Of a stretch of 64,000 nucleotides of DNA, positions 22,668-34,400 are shown piece after piece. The translations under genes were made by a program, and so were the position numbers. The stretch is from positions 1 to 64,000 of the forward strand of contig JALQBC010000042.1 of the NCBI GenBank assembly GCA_023375675.1, written 5' to 3'. Each line of letters opens with the position of its first letter. Within the stretch, counting starts at the first letter, position 1. This DNA comes from Cytospora piceicola. Lineage: Eukaryota > Ascomycota > Sordariomycetes > Diaporthales > Cytosporaceae. The notes under the pieces were generated by a model. It had not been told where the DNA came from. It searched no databases and saw only the letters and a program-made list of their open reading frames with translations.

Positions 22668-23925
22668 GCAGTGAAAAGAGTCGCCGTACAGTTGAGGCAA
22701 TTAACAGTGGAGTATTCACTCCATCCCCAAGCTAAACATATGGGTCAACGACTACAACTGAGCGCCGGGCAACTGCAGTGGTTGCTAGACCCCTGTCACA
22801 ACATACTTCGGAATATCTCCTAATCCTGACATAGGTAAAGAGACGACATCCCTCCTTCATATCATTCGGAGGGGGGTGGGGGGTGTTGTGACGCAGATTA
22901 TCTATATCTGTGTACATGGAGCAAGACAACCAAGGTATAAAACTATGTCTACCTACTATTTGGGTACAACCGATGCTCCAGATTACACGACATGAAATAG
23001 AAACAAGGTGCAATGTACTGCAAATGAGTGAACACCTATGGATTAAGCCATGAGAGCTATAAGTACCGCTCAACCAAGCAGTGGGTTTTAAAAAATTGGA
23101 AACTCTCTAAATGATAGTTCAAAACTTGAAGTCAGCTTTCCGAAGTAGGTATCTATGAGGCTTCAAATGTTGACAGTTTACTCAAGCATCATGCGCTCTG
23201 TAGCTCAAATTTACTTGCAGTTGGTCAAGTCTCTACAAGCACCTAAAACTCGTCGACCGCGGACTAGGAGAAAAGTATCACAAGTATAAATGACTTCACA
23301 GTACGTTCAATGCTTCTTCAAAGTTCTTCAGAGGACAACAGATTCCATTTATTACATGCCAAAGCGCTGTCAGCTAGTAAGCACCTCAGCATGCAAGGCA
23401 GACTCCAGGTTAGAATCCGACCATCCACTATCCCCCTCTATATATCCCATCATTGTATGTCAATAGACAAAGAAAAGTACCCATCAGTCAAGCGCCCGGT
23501 TTTCCACAAGAAAAACCAAGACCGTTCCAACAGATCCATATACAATATGATGCGAGTCCCATCCCGTTTCGCACCCGATCGTCACCGTGTGGTACTGAGA
23601 TGAGAATCCCGCGAGGAGAAAGAAAAATTCATTGATGGAAGTTTGCGCCCGATGAGGTTCGAAGTTGATGTTATTGCGCGGCTGTCGTGTGAAAAGGTGA
23701 GCCCGCTGCTCATCGAGTGGTGGTGTTCATAGGCTCTGGTGTCATTGCTGACGGGGAGAGTGGATGGACTGCGGGTCGAGTAGCAAAGTCGAGTCCATGC
23801 GAGGGCGCGTTCCGAAAAGCCTTCAAAATGTCAGGCCTCAGAAGAGATTGTGCCGTCGTTCGTAGTTGTTGGTCTTGTCACTCCCCGCCGGCAACGCAAA
23901 GAGGCAACCAGAAAGGTTGGCCAAT
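22668..23925. other. intergenic between HET pseudogene and pheromone gene
   Basis: No supportable gene. The part nearest 23,900 is probably the 3' untranslated region of the pheromone gene. No repeat is recognised. Confidence 0.5.
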
Positions 23926-24006
23926 TTACATGACAACGCAGTAAGAGTAGCCGTTGACTCCCATGGAGGAGTTGGAGGACTGAGTGTTCTTGGTGGTGGA
24001 AGGCAT
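23926..24006 (-). CDS. a-factor-like lipopeptide mating pheromone precursor (Mfa1 type)
   Basis: A complete 26-residue gene, ATG at 24006 and TAA at 23926-23928. It begins MPSTTKNTQ and ends NGYSYCVVM. The last four residues, CVVM with C23, form a CaaX box, the signal for farnesylation, removal of VVM and carboxyl-methylation. Size, the MPST start, the Ser/Thr/Asn-rich middle and the NGY...CVVM end match the Neurospora Mfa-1 class of hydrophobic mating pheromones, which are exported and sensed by a G-protein-coupled receptor of the opposite mating type. The mature peptide would be the C-terminal part. The ATG context is CAATCAAAATG, a good fungal start, preceded by a CT-rich leader typical of highly expressed messages. 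The minus-strand frame stays open upstream, but through leader-like sequence. No other gene is nearby in the same direction within 900 bp. Confidence 0.85.
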   Translation of the reverse strand: MPSTTKNTQSSNSSMGVNGYSYCVVM

Positions 24007-24962
24007 TTTGATTGTTGAGTGAAGCTGAAAAGCGTTCAAAGAATGTTTTTGAAGTGAAAGTTGGTTTGGTGGTGAGATGTGATGGTGGGATGAGGAGCAA
24101 GAGAAAACAGGTTGTAATAGTCGAGCAGGTGCTTGATATTTATACTCGAGAATGTAGGTAGTGTGGCTACCATCTTCACATGTAGAAGGCAGCCTCTTGG
24201 TGGTGAAGTGACTGGATCCTGTCGGAGCTAGGTCTCGCCCACGAGCCAACGTTGACTGTGAATCAATGTTGGTATTGTCGATATGTCCCACTTTCCGCAA
24301 TTCCTCGTCTCTTTGGAGCCGTCGTTGTTCTCGACGGCGGCGAGGACAAACGTACGGGACGCTGTGCCTTTTCGTCCCGAGGTTATTAATATTGTGTTCT
24401 AGTATTGTGCCATCCAGACAAGGAGCCTCTCTTTGAGGCCATCGACACGATGGAAATGGAAGATAGGAGACTAGAGCATTTTGGCGATCGATATGCAGCG
24501 TACTTTTCCACCCCTTGATTACACCGATTGTTCTGGAGAAGTAAAATGGGCGAAAACAGTGAGTAGAGATGCAACAGTCAAAGTACTTCTGCGGTTCCAT
24601 GTATTCTTAGGTGGCTTTGACCTTGAAGCTGATCATTGATGGGTTTGCGGCTGAATTGGGTGCTATTAGTATTATGCTTTAGTATTGTCCCACAACTCAA
24701 AGGCGGACTTGCAGCTTGGGGACCCGAGACATTAGCCCTGTAACAAGACTACATTCGAAATCGCTGAATTATCTAAAAATGAGCCGCTATCTATGGTAAA
24801 ACCAGTCAGGCCTGCATACGCCTCGTTATGTCCAAGTCTGGTGTGTTGTAAATTGTACAGATGCAGATTGCACCCCCGGGTCTCAGAGCTAGTCATATCT
24901 AAGCAGGTAACGGCCCAATCATCGCCACGCCACGTCATGCCTTCGAAAATTAGAGTAGAAAT
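24007..24962. other. promoter and leader of the pheromone gene
   Basis: Region upstream of the pheromone ATG and downstream of the cyanase gene. It contains a CT-rich pyrimidine leader on the minus strand (24,007-24,110). The long minus-strand frame reaching 24,600 has no domain and is taken as leader or chance. No specific regulatory site is claimed. Confidence 0.45.
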
Positions 24963-25774
24963 CTAGAATCGGGTGAATGGCAACCTGTAATCTTTGTCAG
25001 TTCCAAGAATCGAACAGAATACTCTCCCTAAGCCCAAAGTTCTAGACCAGGTAAATACTCACCACTTTCCCCTCCATGTGATAACCACCCACGCATCACC
25101 CTTCGCATCGACCTCCTTCTCCACGTTCGTGCTGAAGCAGATAGCACTCATGATTCCATCACCAAACTTCTCGTTCAGGATGGCCTTGTACGCGTATCCG
25201 TAGTTCTGGATGACCTCGTACAGGCGGTAGATGAGCGGCTCGACGGGGGGCATGGGCCCGGAGCGGCCGCGGTCGGGGAAGGCCATCATCTGAGGGGCGA
25301 GGACCTCCTTTGGCAGGTCCAGCAGGGCCGAGAGCTTCTCGACGTCCTGGGCGGACGCCTGGGCCTGTCCGTAGAACAGGGCGGCCACGGCGACCTCACT
25401 GCGGCCGAGGAGGTTTGCGATCTCGGAGAACGTGAGGCCGGCTTTGGTCTTGGCTTCGAAGAGCTTGAGGGGGTGTTAGCTATGGTCCATTTGTGTGCTC
25501 CTCCATTTGTGATCATCGGATTTGTGGCTCAGTGTCAAATCATTCATGACCGACTACTCTCTCCCCCAATGACGCCGGCTCTTTATTTATCCCCAACATT
25601 ACATCCAAGGGAAGGCACTGTTCATGGTAACTACTTACAGTCTGCGAGTGTGCCGGCAGACGGTCGACGATCGAGCTCTGTTCACCTTGGTTAGCTATTT
25701 GATGTAGCTTGGTCGGGCCATGCGATATAGGTCCATCTTACATCGAGCGTAGCAAGTTGCTTGTTCTCGGCCAT
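24963..25774 (-). CDS. cyanate hydratase (cyanase)
   Basis: Catalyses bicarbonate-dependent breakdown of cyanate to ammonia and CO2 in the cytosol. Four exons: 25742-25774, 25639-25677, 25063-25463 and 24963-24984. Introns of 64, 175 and 78 nt all have GT-AG ends (GTAAGA, GTAAGT, GTGAGT donors). The product is 164 residues, close to the family's 150-165. The N-terminal helical domain is built from the tiny first two exons plus [20 protein letters not shown]. The catalytic triad of the family is present: R104 and E107 in IYRLYEVIQ and S130 in [11 protein letters not shown]. The last exon is only 22 nt and supplies the terminal WLPFTRF. Without it the protein would end at GKW. All exons are needed for a normal length, which supports the model. 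Detoxification of cyanate and use as nitrogen source is the known role. Confidence 0.95.
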
Positions 25775-27118
25775 TTTCGGAAATATGCGGTATCTAGGTG
25801 AGGGAGGTTGAGTGGTTCTGTTGATAAGTGTCTCTTGTTCGGCTGTTGGTGAGAATGTATTTGAAGTGCGTCGTGAAGTATTCTTGAGAGAGTTTTGTTG
25901 TAATGAAGAACATAGAATACCAAAAAGTCCTAGAAGGTCGACAGGACATGTGAACCAAACAAGACGTCATCCGTATTCTCGTCAAGTTGCAACGGCGGTC
26001 CCGGCGATCGGGGATCTCAGATCCATTGTGCAAACCCCACACACATCCGGTCAGCCGGTTAACCGCTCGCCTCTTACTATGTACACGACCGGAGAATTCC
26101 CGGGGCTGCTTCGGCAAGGAAGACCTCGGGACCAACGGATATATCCACGTCGTCCCCTTGAGACATTACATGATAGTTCAACGTTCAAGGCTATATAGTA
26201 TGTCGCAGAACTAGACACGGCAACATTCGACAGTATAACTGTTGGTGAACGAATGCGTGTCGACAACATTGAAGGACCGCATCAATTGATGGCGCGGCTT
26301 GATAGCACGTCCTCGACCGTTGATCTGGCAACATTGTGCAACAGCCAGAGAAATGTAGGCTACTTGAAGGTGCATGAGGTCTGTTCCCAGTGGACAAGTA
26401 TCTCAGAGTTTGGAGCAATTAAGCCGGTGCCTCTGCTGGGATGCAGGTTACCGAAGCTTCTGCTCCTGTATACAGTGAGGTCTCATACATGCATGCGGCC
26501 GAGATACCCTCCTATGTGTTATCACGGCTTGTCTGTTCTGAGTCCTCTCGTCTCAAAACCTTAACAACCACCTGCGGGCATTGCTACGTGCTTTTCGAAG
26601 CCCCTCGGGACACGAATTACCAACAACCAGGAATGAAGTTGTGCGATTGATCGTGTCAGATTACGTTACATCGACGCCTTGGTGTGAGGCTCACGGCTGG
26701 GAAGTGCTGCAGTCTGGCGACCTTTGACCAGCAATTGGATTAAGCGAGCCGTTGGCGAAAGAGGCTCAAAACCTTGGGATTGGGTACCCCGGGGCCCTGC
26801 GCCACGTGCGGAGCCGGATGCAAGGCCGGAATGTACTTACTGACAGGCATGAATATGTGTACGTCAACCCTCTTTGGGTGACTCAATCGATACAAAATGA
26901 CTTCTCATGTTATCCAAATACAAAGTGCAGGTCACTACCGTGGAGCCCAAGCCTATCAAACACCAAGCTCCCATACGCGGTGTCCATTCTCCGAAATCAC
27001 ACCTAACTGACCTTAACACGCTATAGCATCCACCCCCATTCCATCTGCGGTGCAGGTCTATTTCTAATTCTTGTTACCTAGGTACCCACCGGCGCACTAG
27101 CTACGGCCAGCACTGAGA
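25775..27118. other. intergenic, no gene seen
   Basis: Upstream of cyanase and downstream of the AIM6-like gene. Short frames only. A TACCTAGGTA palindrome is at 27075-27084, just past the stop codon of the AIM6-like gene. Confidence 0.5.
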
Positions 27119-28303
27119 TCATTCCCACTCGCGCCTCGTTGCAGCCTTCACATCGTCCACGTTTAGAATGTCCACCCCTTCCTCGACCAGTAGATCCCAG
27201 ATGTGGTTCCGCAGCCTGACCGGCCAATCTGGAAGGTCCCAGTACCTCGCCTTCAGCCCCTTGGCATGCGCCTCGCCCACCTGCCGCCGGATCTTGTCCA
27301 TCTGTTTCGTGCTCAAGCTCCCCGTCCACGTGCTGCCGATGGCAGCCCCGAAGCTCACGCTCGCGTAGTACGAGTTTGTCGCATCGTAGGGCCCCCCGGA
27401 GAGCTTGCCCAGCGGCGCGTCGAAGAAGTAATCCCGGTAGGTCGTGTTCTGCACGAGGAGGTCGAAGGGCGTGTCGCCCGTGCCGACGACGGTGACCGGG
27501 CGGCTGTGGACCGTGCCGTCGGCGAAGTATGTGAGCCAGCCTCGCTCTCGGAGGGGCTCGAGCTGCTCGACGACCTTGGTCCACGTCTCTGGGCCTGCGG
27601 TCTTGACGTCCACAAGGAGTATAACCGTCTGGTTGGGGGCGGCGTCGAATACGCCGCGGTCGCTGGCGTTATAGGATTTGGTCGTTGGGTTTTGTCGGTT
27701 GAGGATGTCGACGAGTGGCTGTATGTAGAGTGACTGAAACGTCCGGCTTGGCTTGAGTGAGGCTTCATCGTGCCCGACATAGAGGTGGTCTCGCCGGTTT
27801 GGTTCGTCAAACAGCCAGACGTCAGATTCAACGCCTATACAACCTTGCTGGAGTGCTGTGAAGAGCGGCACTTTGCGCCAGTAGTCGTTGTGGGAATGTA
27901 TTGGTTTTGGTACGACATCATGTAGGAAACCAGTGGGATACCAGGACAGTCCGTCCGTAATGCTGCCGGCTTCTCCCCAGTGGCTGAGCATATTGTCGTC
28001 CTCGCCCTTAGGCCACGTTCTCCTACCCACTCGAAGACCAATGTCCACAGTCAGGATGATGATCCTGATATTTGTCAGATACCATGGCGACAATCTGCTC
28101 CAGGGGGTTACTCACAGAAAGGTAAAAGCGGACGCCACCCCAAATATCATCCATGGTTTTCTTCGTTTCTTCGTTCTGTATGACCTATCGCCCTGGTCGA
28201 AATCCAGATCAAACGTGTGGTTGTTGTCGTTGTTGTGTCTGAGAGGAATCAAGCCGACTAAACGACGGCCTTCACTGACCCAACTTCTCACTGAGTGCCA
28301 CAT
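27119..28303 (-). CDS. AIM6-like protein with PLC-like phosphodiesterase (TIM-barrel) domain
   Basis: Two exons, 28116-28303 and 27119-28064, separated by a 51-nt intron (GTGAGT...ATCAG), give 377 residues. Splicing joins WMIFGVASAFTF to LIIILTVDIGL, creating one strong membrane helix at about residues 52-72 after a basic RTKKRRK stretch, which predicts a type II signal anchor. The rest resembles glycerophosphodiester phosphodiesterases: IHSHNDYW (H119, H121, N122), GCIGVESDVW with the acidic pair, LYVGHDE, and the barrel ending VDILNVDD. The family is that of yeast Aim6 (altered inheritance of mitochondria), whose biochemical function is not established. The ATG at 28303 gives MWHSVRSW. N-glycosylation-type NQT and NTT sites lie after the anchor, fitting a lumenal or external domain. 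Confidence 0.88.
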
Positions 28304-29574
28304 TGCCCTCTCGTTATTGCCTGATCCCAGTATGGTTGCTGAGAGCCAGAGCTTGATATATGAATTTTTCTATTATCTTTTGTCTTTTGAGGTTTTCCCG
28401 TGCGGTGATCGTAACTGATCTGTGAATATTTGCGAAAAGTGTCTTCCTGGTCCTCGAGGCCACCTAAGCAGATGCGAGTAAAACAGTCATCACAGTGACT
28501 CCGAGGATGTTCTTAAACACTTATATAAGTATGGGATCTGGCACACCAAAGGAAGTGTGTGCGCACTAAATGATGTCCGTGATGAACCTTCTTGAGCTGC
28601 GGCCCAGCGCTAGACGACAATCGGTCAACTTTGTAGGTTTACGTCGAACCTAGGAGTTGGCTGGTGATTGCCTTCAAGGCGGCCCAAGGCTCTGTGGCGG
28701 TCAAAGTGCATGAAAAAGTTAAGACAAGTGAGAAAACAGTAAGGTAAACAGATGGTTAGGAGATACGTCGTTGCAGACCGGACTGTGAACGACCATCAAG
28801 GAGACGACCAACCTTGGAAGTGCAACACAAGTCCGGGACATATACAAGTGTCTTCTCCATTTTCCTTATGATGAAAGGTATGCAGACAGGAAAACCAGGA
28901 AAGAAAACCGAAGGAAATACCACAACTCCACCCTACAGACTAAACAACCGGAGATGCAGCCAGATCTTGAACCTCGAAGGCCCCAAGCCTGCCAAGGTCA
29001 TTCTTTTGCGGGAATCGTCTCTCAAGAGCATCCTTCCATAGATCCTTCTATACCTACCGGACAGTTGCCAAAGTATATAGTCCACTAGAGGTCCGCTCCA
29101 GATGTCATAGGGAGATCCAGTGGGGCTGGCTTTTGTCTGGCTGGCAGTCCGTGACAGGGCGTGCCAAAAAGCTGCCAGACACATTAGCAAGCTTGAAGCC
29201 TGAATATGCACCCAGGTACCCTGCAAACCCTTCTGCAAAAGGCCGCGCTAACGGCCCTAACCGAGCCCGCTTAGAAATGGGCCCGCGGGTTTCTTCCATC
29301 AGAGCGTGGATACGGTGGGCAGAAAACGGTAGCCCGCCAGCCCCGCTAGAATGGTGAAACGGATTTTGGGGTCGCTGCAAGGGTCCAGGAAGGATGGCAG
29401 AAAAAAAAATCTCCCAATCTGGGATCACCATCTCCACACGACGTTTGTTCCAGGTCTACACAGTAGTCAGTGGTCAATAACGAAACCACTTCATACAAGC
29501 AGTCGCACTTTTCTCGACTACTACCCCAGACTTCTGCCACACTCAAAGCCAGAGATTCTGGTCATCTGGTCACA
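28304..29574. other. divergent intergenic region, no gene seen
   Basis: Shared upstream region of the AIM6-like and CCDC137-like genes. No convincing frame or repeat. Confidence 0.5.
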
Positions 29575-30682
29575 ATGCCTCACAAGCACACCCGCAGAGA
29601 TAATGATGATTCCACGTGGGTGCAATCCTGTTCTTTCGTTTGCGCCTGGTCGCATCAGACACCCACAACTAACATAATGACATGACTGCAGATACGACCT
29701 ACCACCAACCCAAATAGCGAGACCTCTACCAGTCGTCGCCCCCAAGAAGTTGAGGCATCAAGACAAGTCAGGTGGCAAGGCAAAGGGCAAAAAGGGACAG
29801 GCCAAGAACACAAATAAAACGACCGCAGACGAGGCGAAAAAGCCACAGGGTGTCAAGCGCAAGCGAGCCGCCGACAAGAAGGATGATGCGCCCCGGGCGT
29901 TCAAGCGACTGATGGCATTTGCGGGGGGGCAGAAGTTCAGGAGCGGACTCGACGACGGCATCAGGAAAAAGCCGACCAAGAACAACAAGACCAAGGCTGC
30001 CACCGATGGTGTCGCCGAGGCAAAGGAGACAATGGAGGCAGCAAAGAAGGCTTCCATTACGATCCAGCCCGGCGAGAGCATGGGCGACTTCGCCAGGCGT
30101 GTTGACGCGGCCCTGCCCGTGATGGGGTTGGTCAACAGTTCCTCCAGGAATGGCAAGGATCCGTTGGGTCTCAAGATCCAGAGAACACGCAAGGAGAGGA
30201 AGATGCACAAGCTGTACGACGAGTGGAAGAAAGAGGAGTTGGCGATCCAGGAGAAGAAGCGGGAGGAGGCTGAAGAGGCCGAGGAGAAGGAGTTGGAGAA
30301 CGATACCATGGGTGTCAAGTGGAAGACGGATATGGAGGACGCAGCGGGCCGCAAGAAGAAGAAGGGCAAGGGCAAAGGTGCAAGGTCGGTGTGGGAGTCA
30401 GGGGATGTAGAGGACGATCCATGGGCTGAGCTCAAGAAGAAGAGGGGGGAGAAGAAGATCGGGCTGCATGATCATGTGAAGGCGCCCCCGGAGCTGAAGA
30501 ACAAACCAAAGGAGGTGCTCAAGAAGGTTGGCGGTGCTACGGTTGACGTTGGTACAATACCCAAGGCGGCGGGCAGTCTGAAGAGGAGAGAGGAGCTCCA
30601 GGAGGTCAGGGAAGAGGTCGTGGCTGCATACAGGAAGTTAATGGAGGGTAGAAGAGCCAAGCAGGACGACGGGTCTACCTAG
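29575..30682 (+). CDS. lysine-rich conserved fungal protein, CCDC137-like (probably nuclear)
   Basis: Exon 1 (29575-29615) encodes MPHKHTRRDNDDS. A 76-nt intron (GTGGGT, branch AACTAAC, acceptor TGCAG) follows, and exon 2 (29692-30682) continues with TYDLPPTQIARPLPVVAPKK. The total is 343 residues. The protein is very rich in Lys, Glu and Arg, with several basic clusters that could act as nuclear or nucleolar signals, and a coiled-coil-prone stretch (EEWKK-like, EKKREEAEEAEEKELEND). Conserved-looking blocks are FKRLMAFAGGQKFRSGLD, the PGESMGDFARRVDAALPV segment and a VKAPPELKNKPKEVLKKV segment. The latter two resemble parts of animal CCDC137. Similar fungal proteins have sometimes been labelled urease accessory proteins, but no UreG-type P-loop is present. 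Function is unknown. Confidence 0.8.
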
Positions 30683-31444
30683 ATACCTATTAGTCAGGGT
30701 GAGAAATGGCAGGTTTCCCTATCGTGGAAACAAATGAATGGGTATCAATGAGTCTTTCTGTGTGACCCTTGACGATATGTGTACTGACCACTGACCAAAC
30801 CCCTCTGGGCTATTCCCTTGCTGCTGCTCTTTGCGCGTTGCATGTACCCAGGTATGCCCAACAACAGGTGACCAACCTTCTAAGAGTCACAACTTTCCAC
30901 GACTCTTCTTTCAATCCATAACTTATTACATACCGACAACAACCTCCACCGAAGGCATCTGTACTACACACCACCACCGCCTCCTCAAGGGTCTCTCTTC
31001 TATCTATCCATTTTGAACACCGCCCATCAATCTGTACTCTTTTTGTGAGCTGTCATCACGGGTCTCGTCACGCGTTGTTCACTGCGGGCTCCTGAGGCTC
31101 TGCTTTGGTTGCACGCAGCACGTCAAAAGAAAGTGAGACGTGAGGCCGACAAATGCCCAACTGCGACGGCGACGGCGATGTGCAACGGTCTCATTGAACG
31201 GGGAAGCTCCAGGTTCAAAGACCCCCACACCCCGCTTTGAGCCTACCCCACCCACGCGTTTTCCCTTGACTCGAATTTCCCCATTACAGACAGATGGTGT
31301 GGCAAACAAAACACCATCAATTCGGACGCCCACTTTTCTTCCCATCTACGCAAAAATCTCGAGGTCTTGCTTTCGAATCACAAAACAGACCCACCATCAC
31401 ATATGCTTTTCTTGTCGCTATGAACCCAGGAAGGCTTCAGCATC
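30683..31444. other. upstream region of the TFIIIC gene
   Basis: Contains CT-rich leader-like DNA (30,860-31,030 and 31,380-31,430). A plus-strand frame at 31,140-31,690 runs over the first exon and intron of the next gene in another frame and has no motif. Confidence 0.5.
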
Positions 31445-34400
31445 ATGGCTCAGGGTCTGGACGAGTTGGTTGAGTGGCTTATCGGGGAGGTCTCGTTTTA
31501 TGGTGAAGGTAAGTCGATTTTTACCAGCAGTCAGTCGCATTGCCGGTACACACTGCATTCCTTCGAATTCATGGTTTGGGAGTAGTCGAGGATATGTGCA
31601 CTCGGCTGGACCGTCATGGAAATGCTGTGGCCACATGAATCCCTCATTACGGCATATAACGACAACATCTGTTCTTGATCTTGAGAGCTAACACATGATT
31701 TAGGATGTCTTCTATCAGACTTGCTAGCTGCCGTCCGGAAATTTCAGGAGACCGAAGATGGTGATGGCGGTGATGGCACTAAGGATTTCTCCAGGGAGAA
31801 TGGCGACCAGCAGTCTGGGCAGTCGACCACCAAGACTCCACCGACTGAAGATGAGTTGAAGCTTGCGCGCCTTGCCTGGAAATGGCTTTTGGATACCGGT
31901 GAAGTTAGCATCGGCCCTGATGGCGAATGGAACCATCTCACTTTCGATGACATCTGGTCTATTCCCGAAGAAGTTGGTGGACAGGGCGGCGGCAAATCCA
32001 TCGAGGATGGCAAACCCAAGGATCCCGCAGCCCACCGGCCGCCAAAGTCTAGGAAACTACCCAAGATCCGACCTCGTATATTTGTTGGGGAGGAGATGGT
32101 TTGGAAGACTCTGACAGGACATGGGAAAGACCTCAGACGTGTACCGAACCTCGAGTGGAAGTGCCTCATCGCCATTGGAGCGACCAAGGAGACGGGAATT
32201 ATTCAGGGTGACCTAGTCCGACAAACGGGGCAGGACAAGCGCTCTGTACCCAAGAGAACCGACTTCTTGGCCCAAAAGGGCTACATTGCGAAGCGGACTC
32301 ACATGGTGAGGGGCACCAAGACCAGCAAGCTCTGGCTGGCCAGGTTTGCTCCCAACCTTCCCGTACCATCCAGTCCTCTAGGGAACAAGAATCTGCCGCG
32401 AGGTTCTTTGACCAAGGACATGGAACCGGTGCCATGGCATGACCAATGGACTAGCAGAGACAGCCTGGGCAGGGATCAAATCTCCTATGTGGCGCTGGGA
32501 CAGACCATCATCGCTATTATCAAAGCATGGGGCACCCTACGAATCAGGGACCTAAAATCCAAGCTGGGCATTTTGGGGAAGAAATGGCATATGAAGGTCA
32601 TGTCCAGATTCCTTCGTCGGTTCAACAAGCTGGGAAATCTCACCTACGTCGCCGCCAGATTTGTCGGCGAAAAGCACGTATTCAAGGATTGCATCAGGTT
32701 CACGAGGAATCCCACCGAAGAGGATTGGAGAAAGCTGATGGCTACCGGAAAGAAGACCTCGAATCAGACGAAAAACGGACGGAAGTCAAAGTCGAAGAAG
32801 GCCAAAGGGAGGCCGCCGAAAAAGGTGGCCAATCGTGCCAAGCCCATCGTCAGGATCCTCAAGAAGAAAGACATGGTAAAACCGAGACCATTCGTGACTG
32901 GATGGGTCCCTGAGAAGCCGCTGGCCAACACGCTTGCCGACTACATTCTCGCTGGAGGTACCCGTGGCTACTCGAACTTCGAGGTCAGTACTGACACTGT
33001 CGGCCTCGCATTTCGCCGGCTCTTGCTCACATATATGAGCAACATGAGCAATGAAGACATACAGCCTCCCGAACTGGAAGAGTATCAGATAAAATACGAA
33101 AGGGTCAATTTCGGTGGCAAGTACCAGTTCATGTACACTGTTGCTGGTTCCCAGCAATGGAAGCCAGCTGATCAACCCCAGGAGGAAGCTGCTATTGATC
33201 CAGCCTTGCGAGGGTTTGATGACAGTGTAGAGAAGCAGCTCAGTACTCAGGACTTTACCGAATCCCTCGGCTTTGGTTCTGTCGACACAGGGGCCTTCAT
33301 GGGTGATGGCTCATCGAATCTCACGGTTTTGAGTCGCACGACACCTGCTGATCCAAGTCAACAAACCGAACCTCGGCGATCACGTCTTGGCCGCCCACAG
33401 AAGGTCCGTGTGGCAGATGTTCATCTCGAAAGCGCTGATTCAACAAAGCACCCAGATGGGCAGGATGACGGGCCAGAGACAGCATCTCCACAACCACCCA
33501 TGGGGATAGTAGACCCGCCTCCCAGTTCCGGCATTGCACAAGACGGCGGCGACCCGGCCTCGGAGACTCCTGTCTTTAGACCGTCCAGAAAACGCAAGGC
33601 AGCACAACGAGGCTCATACTCGGGGCTTCTCGATGTAGATGATGGGGATCCAGACTCTGTGGACGGTAATGGCGATGTCAGTGCACCGCCAAAGCGCAAA
33701 CGAACGGCGCCGATGAAAGGGCACTTCTCCGAACTTTTAGGGTCAGAAAACGGAGCCGCTGAAGAGAACGAAGAAGAACAAGAGCAGGATCGTAGCAAAC
33801 CTGGTGTCTACATTGGCACGCCTGGATCACTCGCACCTGATCCTCATAAGAAGGGACGGCCTAGGAAGTCTCTGGTAGTGATTTTCAAATTGGAAAAGAT
33901 CAAGGACCCAGACCATCTTCCTGGTTGGACGGATTATCCTAAGCCACCAGCGGCTCGGAAAGCCTCGAGAGCTGCCTCGAGGCCTCGAAAGCGCCAACCA
34001 CGACCCTCGGAAGCCATCGAAGTCGCGGATCGGGGTCCAACATCGGTTTATGAACAAGCAGCAGCTCCAGCCCAACTGGTGACCCTTGAAGAACAACGGG
34101 AACCTGTGAACAGAGATGCAGAGGTGGATGAGGCAACCATCGTGGTAGGTGGCGTTGGTGGACTTATTGAAGACCAAGAAAAGCAAGAAGAGCCATCTTC
34201 GGAGGCTGCGCTGAATGAAACCCCCGAACTCCCCGCAGACGACGCCATGCTTGCTACTACTGAGCCACCGGCTGGTGATGCTAGTCCAAAAGTAGACATC
34301 GCACAACCCAAGAAGAGAGGCCGAGTGCCTACGAAGGTCAAGTTGGACAAGTATATCTGCGAGAAGTGTGGTGGAACTTGGAAGAACGATATCGGTCTCA

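Noticed and set aside
23926..24600. 224-codon minus-strand frame ending in the pheromone peptide
   Set aside because: Only the last 26 codons match a known class and have a good ATG context; the upstream part looks like a CT-rich leader and the frame does not begin with ATG.
29758..30435. 225-codon minus-strand frame rich in Ser and Phe
   Set aside because: Antisense of the lysine-rich CCDC137-like exon; its Phe/Ser/Leu composition is the complement of Lys/Glu codons.
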